NCBI RefSeq assembly: GCF_015594725.1 | Contig: NZ_JADNRC010000006.1 | Coordinates: forward strand, 186,001 to 250,000 | DNA: 64,000 nt | From: Flavobacterium sp. ALJ2 | GTDB taxonomy: Bacteria; Bacteroidota; Bacteroidia; Flavobacteriales; Flavobacteriaceae | Reading direction: 5' to 3' | Part shown: in pieces, positions 18,029 to 26,327 of the stretch | Numbering within the stretch: position 1 is the stretch's first letter | How the letters are laid out: each line of letters opens with the position of its first letter | The notes under the pieces: model-generated | Seen by the model: only the letters and a program-made list of their open reading frames with translations | Database searches by the model: none | What the model was told of the DNA's origin: nothing | Program-made: the position numbers and the translations under genes

Positions 18029-19258
18029 GTGAATATTATAAATAAGCTGAAAATTTTCAATGATCCCATTTACGGCTTCATTTCCATTCCGAATGCTTTA
18101 ATATATGATTTAATAGAGCATTCCTATTTTCAGCGTTTACGCCGAATTTCGCAAATGGGACTATCGTATTTGGTATATCCTGGAGCAAATCATACCCGTT
18201 TCCATCATGCCATAGGTTGTATGCATTTAATGCAAAAAGCAATTGAAACATTACGCTTTAAAGATGTTACAATATCTGCAGAAGAAGAAAACGCATTGTA
18301 TGTAGCTATTTTGCTACACGATATAGGTCACGGACCATTTTCTCATGCTATGGAAAGAAGTATTGTTGAGGATGTAAATCATGAAGCTATTTCGTTATTA
18401 TTTATGAATCAATTAAATATAGAGTTTGACGGAAAACTAAGTTTAGCTATTCAGATATTCAAAGGAGATTATCATAGGAAATTCATGTTGCAATTAATTT
18501 CTAGTCAACTAGATATGGATCGTATGGACTACCTTAAACGCGATAGTTTTTATAGTGGTGTAGCTGAAGGAAATGTTAACTCAGAACGCTTAATTCAAAT
18601 GATGAACGTTGTAAATGATGTTCTGGTTATTGAAGAAAAAGGAATTTACTCTGTTGAAAAATTTTTACTTTCTCGCAGATTAATGTATTGGCAAGCATAT
18701 TTACATAAAACAAGTTTAGTTGCAGAGCTTATTTTGACAAAAGTCTTAAAAAGAGCCAAAGAATTAACTTTAAAAGGAATTCACCTACCTTGTAGCGAAC
18801 CTTTGTTATTTTTTATGCAAAACAAAATTAACTTAGAAACATTTACTCCTGAAACATTGGATTTATTTTCTCAATTGGATGATTTCGATATAATAGGAGC
18901 TTTAAAATCTTGGCAGAAACATGATGATTTTATACTTTCTACCTTAAGTAAAATGATAGTAAACAGGGATTTATTAAAAATTAAACTAACCAACGAAAAA
19001 GTATCGTTAGAGGAATTGCAAAGTTTAAAAGAACGATTTGCAACTCAAAATAATATCTCAGCAATCGATGCAAGTTATTTTATATATAGGGGGAAAATAA
19101 AAAATCAAGCTTACAGTAAAGAAGCCGAACCTATACGAATATTAAAAAAAGATAAGACAATTGAGGACGTTGTTGAAGCCTCAGACCAGCTGAATTTGAA
19201 ATCGTTATCTAAATTGGTAACTAAGTATTATATATGCTATCCAAAACAACTGATTTAA
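18029..19258 (+). CDS. HD-domain phosphohydrolase (dNTPase-like)
   Basis: A 409-residue protein with a full HD metal site: RFHHAIGCMHLM, LLHDIGHGPFSHAME (His-Asp pair), LISSQLDMDRMDYLKRDS. It begins KIFNDPIYGFISIP, typical of the HD proteins related to dGTP triphosphohydrolases and SAMHD1. Probable activity is hydrolysis of a nucleotide substrate, which is not known for this branch. The start is a GTG at 18029; no upstream ATG fits. It precedes lpxD by 40 bases, an arrangement I recall from other flavobacteria, where the HD gene leads the lipid A cluster. Confidence 0.88.
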   Translation: MNIINKLKIFNDPIYGFISIPNALIYDLIEHSYFQRLRRISQMGLSYLVYPGANHTRFHHAIGCMHLMQKAIETLRFKDVTISAEEENALYVAILLHDIGHGPFSHAMERSIVEDVNHEAISLLFMNQLNIEFDGKLSLAIQIFKGDYHRKFMLQLISSQLDMDRMDYLKRDSFYSGVAEGNVNSERLIQMMNVVNDVLVIEEKGIYSVEKFLLSRRLMYWQAYLHKTSLVAELILTKVLKRAKELTLKGIHLPCSEPLLFFMQNKINLETFTPETLDLFSQLDDFDIIGALKSWQKHDDFILSTLSKMIVNRDLLKIKLTNEKVSLEELQSLKERFATQNNISAIDASYFIYRGKIKNQAYSKEAEPIRILKKDKTIEDVVEASDQLNLKSLSKLVTKYYICYPKQLI

Positions 19259-19285
19259 AATTAACATTTAAAACCTATTTTTTTA

Positions 19286-19293
19286 TATTTTTG
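19286..19293 (+). promoter_or_regulatory. Probable -7 box directly before lpxD
   Basis: TATTTTTG fits TAnnTTTG. The start site expected seven bases later would fall on or next to the lpxD ATG (19299), so a transcript from here would be nearly leaderless. Readthrough from the HD gene is also likely. Confidence 0.4.
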
Positions 19294-19298
19294 TCGCA

Positions 19299-20342
19299 AT
19301 GAAATTTACAGCAGAACAAATAGCAGAAATTTTAGGAGGTGAGATTGTTGGGAATCCCAATGCAGAAGTTTCTCGCTTATCTAAAATAGAAGAAGGTACA
19401 GAAGGATCTCTTACTTTCTTAGCTAATCCAAAATATATCAATCATATATATTCAACAAAAGCATCAGTAACTATTGTTAATGATACTTTTGTACCCGAAA
19501 CAGAAATTAGCACAACATTAATTAAAGTTGATGATGCATATGCTTCATTTTCTAAATTACTAGAGTTTTATAATCAAGTAAAATTGAATAAAAACGGAAT
19601 TGAACCACAATCTTTCTTATCTGAAAGTGTAAAACATGGAGAAAATCTGTATTTAGGAAGCTTTAGTTATGTAGGACAAAATGTAGTTTTAGGTAATGAT
19701 GTCAAAATTTATCCTAACTCTTTTATCGGAGATAATGTTGTTATTGGTAATAATGTACATATTTTTGCAGGTGCAAAAATTTATTCCGAAACAATAATTG
19801 GAAACAATTGTACAATTCATTCGGGAACAATTATTGGTGCTGACGGATTTGGTTTTGTACCAAATGAAGAAGGCATTTATAGTAAAGTCCCGCAAATTGG
19901 CAATGTGATTATCGAAGATAATGTTGATATTGGAGCAAATACAACTATAGACAGAGCAACTTTAGGATCAACAATTATCCGAAAAGGAGTGAAGTTAGAC
20001 AATCAGATACAGATTGCTCATAATGTAGAAATTGGTGAAAACACCGTAATTGCAGCTCAATCAGGTGTTGCTGGTTCTACAAAAATAGGTAAAAATGTTA
20101 TGATTGGAGGACAAGTAGGTATTGCAGGACATTTAACTATTGGAAACAATGTTAGATTGCAAGCCCAGTCTGGAGTTGCCAGGAACATTAAAGATGACGA
20201 AATTTTACAAGGAACTCCTTCACTTGGATATACTGATTTTAATAAATCGTATGTTCATTTTAAGAATTTTCCAAAAATCGTTGCTGAAATAGAAGAATTA
20301 AAAAAACAAATATTAAACCAAAAAAATGGAAATAATGGTTAA
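19299..20342 (+). CDS. lpxD: UDP-3-O-(3-hydroxyacyl)glucosamine N-acyltransferase
   Basis: A 347-residue enzyme that adds the N-linked 3-hydroxy fatty acid to UDP-3-O-acyl-glucosamine, the third step of lipid A synthesis. The N-terminal uridine-binding domain ([31 protein letters not shown]) is followed by a left-handed beta helix of hexapeptide repeats, with the catalytic His region [22 protein letters not shown], and a C-terminal helix. It overlaps the next gene by eight bases, so the two are translationally coupled. Confidence 0.95.
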   Translation: MKFTAEQIAEILGGEIVGNPNAEVSRLSKIEEGTEGSLTFLANPKYINHIYSTKASVTIVNDTFVPETEISTTLIKVDDAYASFSKLLEFYNQVKLNKNGIEPQSFLSESVKHGENLYLGSFSYVGQNVVLGNDVKIYPNSFIGDNVVIGNNVHIFAGAKIYSETIIGNNCTIHSGTIIGADGFGFVPNEEGIYSKVPQIGNVIIEDNVDIGANTTIDRATLGSTIIRKGVKLDNQIQIAHNVEIGENTVIAAQSGVAGSTKIGKNVMIGGQVGIAGHLTIGNNVRLQAQSGVARNIKDDEILQGTPSLGYTDFNKSYVHFKNFPKIVAEIEELKKQILNQKNGNNG

Positions 20343-21723
20343 ACAGAAGACCATCAAGAAGGAAATTTCACTAACAGGAGTTGGACTACACACTGGAAAA
20401 GAAGTAACAATGACTTTTAAGCCTGCTCCAATAAATAATGGATTTACTTTTGTGAGAGTTGATTTGCAAGGACACCCTATTATTGAGGCTGATGCTAATT
20501 ATGTAGTAAATACTCAAAGAGGGACAAATTTAGAAAAATTAGGAGTTAAAATTCAAACACCAGAGCACGTTTTAGCGGCGCTGGTTGGTTGTGATTTAGA
20601 CAATGTTATAATCGAATTAAACGCATCAGAACTTCCTATCATGGATGGTTCATCTAAGTATTTTGTTGAAGCAATTGAAAAAGCTGAAATAGAAGAACAA
20701 GAAGCACAGCGTAATGTATATGTTGTTAAAGAAGTAATCTCTTTTACAGATGAAGCAACAGGAAGTGAAATTCTTGTTATGCCAAGTGATGATTACCAAG
20801 TTACAACTATGGTTGATTTTGGTACTAAAGTTTTAGGCACACAAAATGCAACATTAAAAAGCATTACCGATTTTAAATCAGAAATTTCAAATTCAAGAAC
20901 ATTTAGTTTTTTACATGAATTAGAATCTCTTTTAGAACACGGATTAATTAAAGGTGGAGACTTAAATAATGCAATTGTATATGTAGATAAAGAAATATCT
21001 GACTCTACGATGGAGAATTTAAAGAAAGCTTTCGGGAAAGATAAAATATCTGTTAAGCCAAACGGTATTTTAGACAATCTAACCTTGCATTATCCAAACG
21101 AAGCCGCAAGACATAAATTACTTGATGTTATTGGAGATTTAGCCTTAATCGGAGTAAGAATCCAAGGTAAAATTATTGCCAATAAACCAGGACATTTTGT
21201 AAATACTCAGTTTGCTAAAAAATTAGCAAAAATTATAAAAATAGAACAAAGAAACCATGTGCCAGTTTATGATTTAAATCTAGAGCCATTAATGGATATT
21301 AATAAAATCATGTCGGTTTTACCTCATAGACCTCCGTTTTTGTTAATCGACAGAATTATAGAAATGTCTGATAGTCATGTTGTTGGAATGAAGAATGTTA
21401 CTATGAACGAAAACTTCTTTGTTGGTCACTTCCCTGAAGCCCCGGTTATGCCAGGTGTTTTAATTGTAGAAGCAATGGCACAAACAGGAGGTATCTTAGT
21501 ATTAAGTACTGTCCCAGATCCAGAAAATTACTTGACTTATTTTATGAAAATAGACAATGTTAAGTTCAAACACAAAGTATTACCTGGAGATACATTAATA
21601 TTTAAATGTGAATTAATTTCCCCAATAAGAAGAGGAATTTGTCACATGCAAGCAAATGCTTATGCAAATGGTAAATTAGTTACCGAAGCAGAATTAATGG
21701 CACAAATTGCAAAAAAACAATAA
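20335..21723 (+). CDS. lpxC-fabZ: Bifunctional LpxC deacetylase / FabZ dehydratase
   Basis: A 462-residue fusion. Residues 1 to about 300 are LpxC, the zinc deacetylase of lipid A synthesis: [31 protein letters not shown] with the zinc His, [12 protein letters not shown], and [15 protein letters not shown]. Residues from about 310 are FabZ, the 3-hydroxyacyl-ACP dehydratase: [14 protein letters not shown] with the catalytic His and [23 protein letters not shown]. This fusion is characteristic of Bacteroidota. The ATG at 20335 (MVKQKT) is preferred over one at 20326. Confidence 0.95.
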   Translation: MVKQKTIKKEISLTGVGLHTGKEVTMTFKPAPINNGFTFVRVDLQGHPIIEADANYVVNTQRGTNLEKLGVKIQTPEHVLAALVGCDLDNVIIELNASELPIMDGSSKYFVEAIEKAEIEEQEAQRNVYVVKEVISFTDEATGSEILVMPSDDYQVTTMVDFGTKVLGTQNATLKSITDFKSEISNSRTFSFLHELESLLEHGLIKGGDLNNAIVYVDKEISDSTMENLKKAFGKDKISVKPNGILDNLTLHYPNEAARHKLLDVIGDLALIGVRIQGKIIANKPGHFVNTQFAKKLAKIIKIEQRNHVPVYDLNLEPLMDINKIMSVLPHRPPFLLIDRIIEMSDSHVVGMKNVTMNENFFVGHFPEAPVMPGVLIVEAMAQTGGILVLSTVPDPENYLTYFMKIDNVKFKHKVLPGDTLIFKCELISPIRRGICHMQANAYANGKLVTEAELMAQIAKKQ

Positions 21724-21795
21724 ATAAAATAGTTAATTATTTAGATTTATTGTTTCAAAAAAAGACAATTTTAATTTAAAATATAAAAAATACAG

Positions 21796-22581
21796 ATGAA
21801 TCAACCTTTAGCTTATGTTCATCCTGGCGCCAAAATCGCTAAAAACGTTGTAATTGAACCCTTTACAACAATTCACAATAACGTAGTTATTGGTGATGGA
21901 ACTTGGATTGGTTCAAATGTTACCATAATGGAAGGTGCTAGAATAGGGAAAAATTGTAATATTTTTCCAGGTGCAGTTATTTCTGCAGTACCTCAAGATT
22001 TAAAGTTTGGAGGAGAAGATTCTTTAGCAATAATAGGAGATAATTGTACAATTAGAGAGTGTGTTACAATTAATCGTGGTACAGTAGCATCAGGACAAAC
22101 AATACTTGGTAACAATTGTCTGATTATGGCTTATGCTCATATTGCTCACGATTGTGAGATTGGTAATAATGCTATCATTGTAAACGGTGTTGCATTGGCA
22201 GGACACGTTGTTGTTGGAAACCATGCTGTAATTGGTGGTTTGGCTGCAATTCATCAATTTATTCATATTGGAGATCATGCAATGATATCAGGAGGATCTT
22301 TGGTAAGAAAAGATGTTCCTCCATATACAAAAGCTGCAAAAGAGCCATTGTCATACGTAGGAATTAATTCAGTAGGTTTAAGAAGAAGAGGTTTTAGCAC
22401 AGATAAAATCCGAGAAATTCAAGAAATTTATAGAATTTTATACCAAAAAAATTACAATACAACTCAAGCACTTAGCATAATCGAAGGAGAAATGGAAGCA
22501 ACTCCAGAAAGAGATGAAATCTTAGATTTTATCCGAAATTCATCACGTGGAATTATGAAAGGATATTCAGGAAATTACTAG
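21796..22581 (+). CDS. lpxA: UDP-N-acetylglucosamine O-acyltransferase
   Basis: A 261-residue enzyme for the first lipid A step, adding a 3-hydroxyacyl chain to UDP-GlcNAc. It is a left-handed beta helix with hexapeptide repeats (VVIEPFTTIHNNVVIGDGTW), the catalytic His in MAYAHIAHDCEIG and a helical C-terminal domain with NSVGLRRRGF. Length is normal. It follows lpxC-fabZ after 72 bases and precedes efp. Confidence 0.95.
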   Translation: MNQPLAYVHPGAKIAKNVVIEPFTTIHNNVVIGDGTWIGSNVTIMEGARIGKNCNIFPGAVISAVPQDLKFGGEDSLAIIGDNCTIRECVTINRGTVASGQTILGNNCLIMAYAHIAHDCEIGNNAIIVNGVALAGHVVVGNHAVIGGLAAIHQFIHIGDHAMISGGSLVRKDVPPYTKAAKEPLSYVGINSVGLRRRGFSTDKIREIQEIYRILYQKNYNTTQALSIIEGEMEATPERDEILDFIRNSSRGIMKGYSGNY

Positions 22582-22600
22582 AAAAGTTCTATCGTAGATT

Positions 22601-22653
22601 TGTTTTATCGTTTAATCGGAAACAAATAAACGGTTAAACGATTAAATAAAACA
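22601..22653. repeat. Inverted repeat between lpxA and efp
   Basis: TGTTTTATCGTTTAATCG (22601-22618) is answered by the reverse complement of the same units at 22631-22653, the right side carrying one extra TTTAA. No T-run follows in the sense direction. It belongs to the periodic-arm spacers seen elsewhere in the window. Confidence 0.65.
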
Positions 22654-22673
22654 TTAAATAAAACAAAATTATA

Positions 22674-23240
22674 ATGGCATCAACATCAGACATTAGAAAT
22701 GGACTTTGTATCAAATACAATAACGACATTTATAAAATAATTGAATTTCTTCACGTAAAACCAGGTAAAGGTCCTGCTTTTGTTAGAACCAAATTGAGAA
22801 GCTTAACAACTGGAAAAGTATTAGATAATACATTTTCTGCAGGACATAAAATCGAAGATGTTCGAGTTGAAACACAAACATTCCAATTTTTATATGCTGA
22901 AGGTGATGACTTTCATTTTATGAATAATGAAACATTCGAGCAAATTTCTTTAAATAAATCAATTTTGGATTCTCCTGGATTATTAAAAGAAGGAACTAAC
23001 GTAATGGTTCAAATTAATACGGAAACAGATTTACCTTTATCAGTGGATATGCCTGCTTCTGTAATCCTTGAAGTTACTTATGCTGAACCTGGAATTAAAG
23101 GAAACACAGCAACAAATGCAACAAAATCTGCAACTGTTGAAACTGGAGCTACAGTAAACGTACCTTTGTTTATTAATGAAGGTGATAAAGTTAAAATTGA
23201 TACTGCTTCAGGTTCTTACATGGAGCGTGTAAAAGAGTAG
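22674..23240 (+). CDS. efp: Translation elongation factor P
   Basis: A 188-residue EF-P, which relieves ribosome stalling at proline runs. The three-domain beta layout is complete, with the tip loop FLHVKPGKGPAFVRTKL carrying Lys32 as the residue expected to be modified, and the C-terminal VPLFINEGDKVKIDTASGSYMERV. No modification enzyme gene is seen nearby. It is embedded in the lipid A gene cluster, an arrangement I recall from other Bacteroidota. Confidence 0.96.
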   Translation: MASTSDIRNGLCIKYNNDIYKIIEFLHVKPGKGPAFVRTKLRSLTTGKVLDNTFSAGHKIEDVRVETQTFQFLYAEGDDFHFMNNETFEQISLNKSILDSPGLLKEGTNVMVQINTETDLPLSVDMPASVILEVTYAEPGIKGNTATNATKSATVETGATVNVPLFINEGDKVKIDTASGSYMERVKE

Positions 23241-23317
23241 TTTTTCAATAAGATAATTTGTCAATGAGTCAGTTAGAAAATTGATGCACCAGCAGATATT
23301 AACTAAAAGCTTTTGTT

Positions 23318-23381
23318 TTTTCTAATTGACATATTTTCTAATTGACACATTCTCTAATTGATAAATTTTCTAATTATAAAA
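23318..23381 (+). repeat. Four tandem 16-bp repeats before the second lpxD-like gene
   Basis: Units at 23318-23333, 23334-23349, 23350-23365 and 23366-23381 follow TTTTCTAATTGACATA with few changes. The last unit ends directly before the ATG at 23383, so the array covers the place where a ribosome binding site would be. A partial inverted copy (GTCAGTTAGAAAATTG) lies about 50 bases upstream. Confidence 0.85.
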
Positions 23382-23382
23382 T

Positions 23383-24312
23383 ATGAAATTTCAAAAAGTT
23401 TACTCTTTAGAAGAAATTGCAAATTTACTTCATTGCGAATTTGTTGGTGATAAAAACTTTCCAGTTTTAGGCATGAATGAAATTCATGTTGTCGAGCCAG
23501 GAGATATCGTTTTTGTTGACCATCCAAAATATTACGACAAAGCATTAAATTCAGCAGCAACCATTGTTTTAATAAATAAAATTGTAGATTGCCCTCAAGG
23601 CAAAGCATTATTAATCTCTGATGATCCTTTTAGAGATTTTAATACACTTACAAAACATTTTAAACCTTTTCGATTTGCTAATGTTGCTATATCAGATTCG
23701 GCAGTAATAGGAGAAGGATCATTAATACAGCCTAATTGTTTTATTGGAAATCATGTTACAATTGGTAAAAACTGTTTGATACACTCTAATGTATCCATAT
23801 ATGACCACACTGTAATTGGTGATAATGTTATCATCCATGCTGGAACAATATTAGGAGGAGATGCTTTTTATTATAAAAAACACCCCGATGGTTTCGACCA
23901 ATTAATTTCTGGAGGAAGAGTTGTAATAAAAAATAATGTTGGAATTGGAGCGGCTTGTACAATCGATAAAGGTGTTACAGGCGACACTATTATTGGTGAA
24001 GGAACCAAACTTGATAATCAAGTTCACGTAGGGCACGATACGGTTATTGGAAAAAAATGCTTAATTGCTTCGCAAACGGGTATTGCTGGTTGCGTAATTA
24101 TCGAAGATGAAGTAACAATTTGGGGACAAGTTGGTACAACTAGTGGTATCACGATAGGAGAGAAGGCAGTAATAATGGGACAAACAGGGGTTACAAAATC
24201 TGTAGAAGGAGGAAAATCATATTTTGGAACGCCAATTGAAGAATCTAGAGAAAAGCTAAAACAATTGGCCAATATCAAGAAAATTCCTGAAATTCTAAAT
24301 AAATTAAAATAA
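23383..24312 (+). CDS. Second LpxD-like acyltransferase paralog
   Basis: A 309-residue protein with an LpxD-like N-terminal domain ([32 protein letters not shown]) and a hexapeptide beta helix ending in [19 protein letters not shown]. Residues [23 protein letters not shown] align with the catalytic region of LpxD and keep the His. It is about 40 residues shorter than the lpxD product at 19299 and lacks its long C-terminal helix. It may acylate a different UDP-sugar or use another acyl chain; this is inference. It follows a tandem repeat array and overlaps nothing; the NTF2-like gene begins two bases after its stop. Confidence 0.82.
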   Translation: MKFQKVYSLEEIANLLHCEFVGDKNFPVLGMNEIHVVEPGDIVFVDHPKYYDKALNSAATIVLINKIVDCPQGKALLISDDPFRDFNTLTKHFKPFRFANVAISDSAVIGEGSLIQPNCFIGNHVTIGKNCLIHSNVSIYDHTVIGDNVIIHAGTILGGDAFYYKKHPDGFDQLISGGRVVIKNNVGIGAACTIDKGVTGDTIIGEGTKLDNQVHVGHDTVIGKKCLIASQTGIAGCVIIEDEVTIWGQVGTTSGITIGEKAVIMGQTGVTKSVEGGKSYFGTPIEESREKLKQLANIKKIPEILNKLK

Positions 24313-24314
24313 CT

Positions 24315-24677
24315 ATGACTGCTAAAGAATTTATACAAAAATTTTATAAGTCGGATGCTTTAATTGATAGCGAAACCTTCAAATTATATTTACATCCAGA
24401 AGTAATCATTGATTGGCATAGTACAAAAGGGGCTATTCAATTAGATTATAATGGAGTATTAGACTTATCTAACGAATTAAGTAGAGCCTATGTACGTTCT
24501 AAAGTTCGAATTAGTCATATAATCGAAGAAGATGATTTAGTTTCAGTACGTTATTCACATTATGTAAAAACTATCGAAAACCCTAGAGAAGAAATGTTAT
24601 TAGCCCATTTTATGGCTATTTGGCAAATAAAAGACAATAAATTATACCGAGGTTATCAAATGAGTCAATTATTATAA
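24315..24677 (+). CDS. NTF2/SnoaL-like small protein
   Basis: A 120-residue protein with the cone-like alpha+beta pattern of the NTF2 superfamily: helical start AKEFIQKFYKSDALID, then YLHPEVIIDWHSTKG, a helix, and strands DDLVSVRYSHYVKTI and MLLAHFMAIWQIKDNKLYRGYQMSQ. Such proteins may be enzymes or binding proteins; no catalytic residue set can be assigned. It lies between the second lpxD-like gene and sucD. Confidence 0.75.
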   Translation: MTAKEFIQKFYKSDALIDSETFKLYLHPEVIIDWHSTKGAIQLDYNGVLDLSNELSRAYVRSKVRISHIIEEDDLVSVRYSHYVKTIENPREEMLLAHFMAIWQIKDNKLYRGYQMSQLL

Positions 24678-24719
24678 GATATTTTGACAATAAAAGGTTC
24701 GAAATAATTTACAAAACCT

Positions 24720-24727
24720 TACTTTTG
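24720..24727 (+). promoter_or_regulatory. Probable -7 box of sucD
   Basis: TACTTTTG fits TAnnTTTG, 35 bases before the sucD ATG. TTCG at 24698-24701 is a possible weak -33 element, 18 bases upstream. Confidence 0.5.
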
Positions 24728-24762
24728 CATCACAATTTTAAAAACTACATAAAATATATATC

Positions 24763-25635
24763 ATGAGTGTTTTAGTTAATAAAGATTCCAAAATAATTGT
24801 TCAAGGATTTACAGGAAGCGAAGGAACTTTCCATGCTTCTCAAATGATTGAGTACGGTACTAATGTTGTTGGTGGTGTAACTCCAGGTAAAGGAGGAACA
24901 ACACATTTAGATCGTCCAGTTTTTAATACAGTAAAAGATGCTGTAGAGCAAGCTGGAGCTGATACAACAATTATTTTTGTACCACCTGCATTTGCTGCTG
25001 ATGCAATTATGGAAGCAGCTGACGCTGGAATTAAAGTTATCATTGCTATTACTGAAGGAATTCCTGTAGCTGATATGATTAAAGCCAACAGTTATGTAAA
25101 AGAAAGAAATGCTAGATTAATTGGTCCAAACTGTCCGGGTATTATTACTCCAGGTGAAGCAAAAGTTGGAATTATGCCAGGTTTCGTTTTCAAAAAAGGA
25201 ACTGTAGGAATCGTTTCTAAATCAGGAACTTTAACTTACGAAGCTGCTGATCAAGTTGTAAAACAAGGATTAGGAATAACTACAGCAATTGGTATTGGTG
25301 GAGATCCAATTATTGGAACTACTACAAAAGAAGCTGTTGAGTTATTAATGAACGACCCAGAAACAGAATGTATCGTAATGATTGGTGAAATTGGTGGACA
25401 ATTAGAGGCTGATGCTGCTAAATGGATTAAAGCTGATGGTAACCGTAAGCCAGTTGTAGGTTTCATCGCAGGAGTAACTGCTCCAGCAGGACGTACAATG
25501 GGTCACGCAGGTGCAATCGTTGGTGGTACTGATGATACAGCAGAAGCTAAAAAGCAAATTATGAGAGACAACGGTATTTTCGTAGTTGATTCTCCAGCTG
25601 AAATTGGTAAAAAAGTAAAAGAAGTATTAGGATAA
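24763..25635 (+). CDS. sucD: Succinyl-CoA synthetase alpha subunit
   Basis: A 290-residue subunit of the TCA cycle enzyme that converts succinyl-CoA to succinate with ATP or GTP formation. The CoA-binding Rossmann part ([26 protein letters not shown]), [15 protein letters not shown], and the phosphohistidine loop [13 protein letters not shown] are all present. The beta subunit gene sucC is not adjacent. A strong terminator follows, closing the lipid A and sucD run. Confidence 0.96.
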   Translation: MSVLVNKDSKIIVQGFTGSEGTFHASQMIEYGTNVVGGVTPGKGGTTHLDRPVFNTVKDAVEQAGADTTIIFVPPAFAADAIMEAADAGIKVIIAITEGIPVADMIKANSYVKERNARLIGPNCPGIITPGEAKVGIMPGFVFKKGTVGIVSKSGTLTYEAADQVVKQGLGITTAIGIGGDPIIGTTTKEAVELLMNDPETECIVMIGEIGGQLEADAAKWIKADGNRKPVVGFIAGVTAPAGRTMGHAGAIVGGTDDTAEAKKQIMRDNGIFVVDSPAEIGKKVKEVLG

Positions 25636-25662
25636 TCTCCAATATTTAAAATAATAAATTCC

Positions 25663-25697
25663 AAAAAAAAGTCTCAATATCTGTTGAGACTTTTTTT
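25663..25697 (+). terminator. Rho-independent terminator after sucD
   Basis: AAAAGTCTCAA and TTGAGACTTTT pair around a short loop (25667-25693) and are followed by a T-run. It lies about 30 bases after the sucD stop. Confidence 0.92.
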
Positions 25698-25783
25698 ACA
25701 TTAATAGAATGTATGGAATATAACAAACACTTAGCAACTAAGTTTCTTAGAATCTTAGAACCTTCGTGAAAATCTAAAGAAAT

Positions 25784-26212
25784 ATGTACAAAGAATTAGA
25801 AAATTTTACAGTAAAAGGAAATTTTACTTACACACTAAACGATAGTCTAGAAGAAGTATGCAATGCATCTGAATCTGGAAGTGGAGTTTTTGTTGTTTAC
25901 GCTGTTGATGGTGAAAACAAAGAATTAATCATGGTAGGTTCTACTGGAACTGTTCAAAATGATGGAACTCTAAAAAGTAAAAATGGTGGATTACACGATA
26001 AAATCGTAAATGGTCACCAATTTGCAAAAACAGGAAGAAAATATTCTTGGCCAGCACAAATGAAAATTGAAGGAATAGAAAGATTAGAAGTTTCTTGGTA
26101 TGAGACTTTTAATGCAGATGTAAAAATAATCCCAACTTACATTGAAGGGAAAATTCTACAAGATTTCTTAGATGAAAACGATAGATTACCAAGATGGAAT
26201 GTAGCTTTCTAG
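25784..26212 (+). CDS. Unrecognised protein with degenerate GIY-YIG-like pattern
   Basis: A 142-residue soluble protein that I do not recognise by name. Its layout resembles a GIY-YIG domain: GVFVVYAV (34-41) then ELIMVGSTG (47-55), a GGLHDKIVNGHQF helix (68-80), a WYETF strand (105-109) and a final IEGKILQDFLDENDRLPRWN (Glu121, Asn139), the position of the metal-binding Glu in that fold. The second Tyr is replaced by Met50. It could be a remote nuclease or a non-catalytic relative. It has its own terminator and no evident operon partner. Confidence 0.55.
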   Translation: MYKELENFTVKGNFTYTLNDSLEEVCNASESGSGVFVVYAVDGENKELIMVGSTGTVQNDGTLKSKNGGLHDKIVNGHQFAKTGRKYSWPAQMKIEGIERLEVSWYETFNADVKIIPTYIEGKILQDFLDENDRLPRWNVAF

Positions 26213-26234
26213 TTATACTCTTTGATAACAATAC

Positions 26235-26268
26235 AAAAAAGCTTCACCTTGGTGAGGCTTTTTTTGTA
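26235..26268 (+). terminator. Terminator, copy 1 of a 34-bp duplicated element
   Basis: AAGCTTCACC and GGTGAGGCTT pair with almost no loop, with A-run and T-run on either side. The same 34 bases occur at 29838-29871. Confidence 0.88.
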
Positions 26269-26299
26269 AGAAATATCAGTGATGATGTTTTAATTTGTA

Positions 26300-26307
26300 T
26301 ATATTTG
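26300..26307 (+). promoter_or_regulatory. Probable -7 box of the T9SS cargo gene
   Basis: TATATTTG fits TAnnTTTG, 20 bases before the ATG at 26328. A -33 TTG is not obvious. Confidence 0.5.
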
Positions 26308-26327
26308 TGCAATAAATAAATCCTACA

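Noticed and set aside
23318..23381. Short tandem array considered as CRISPR
   Set aside because: Units are 16 bases with no spacers between them, and no cas genes are in the window.
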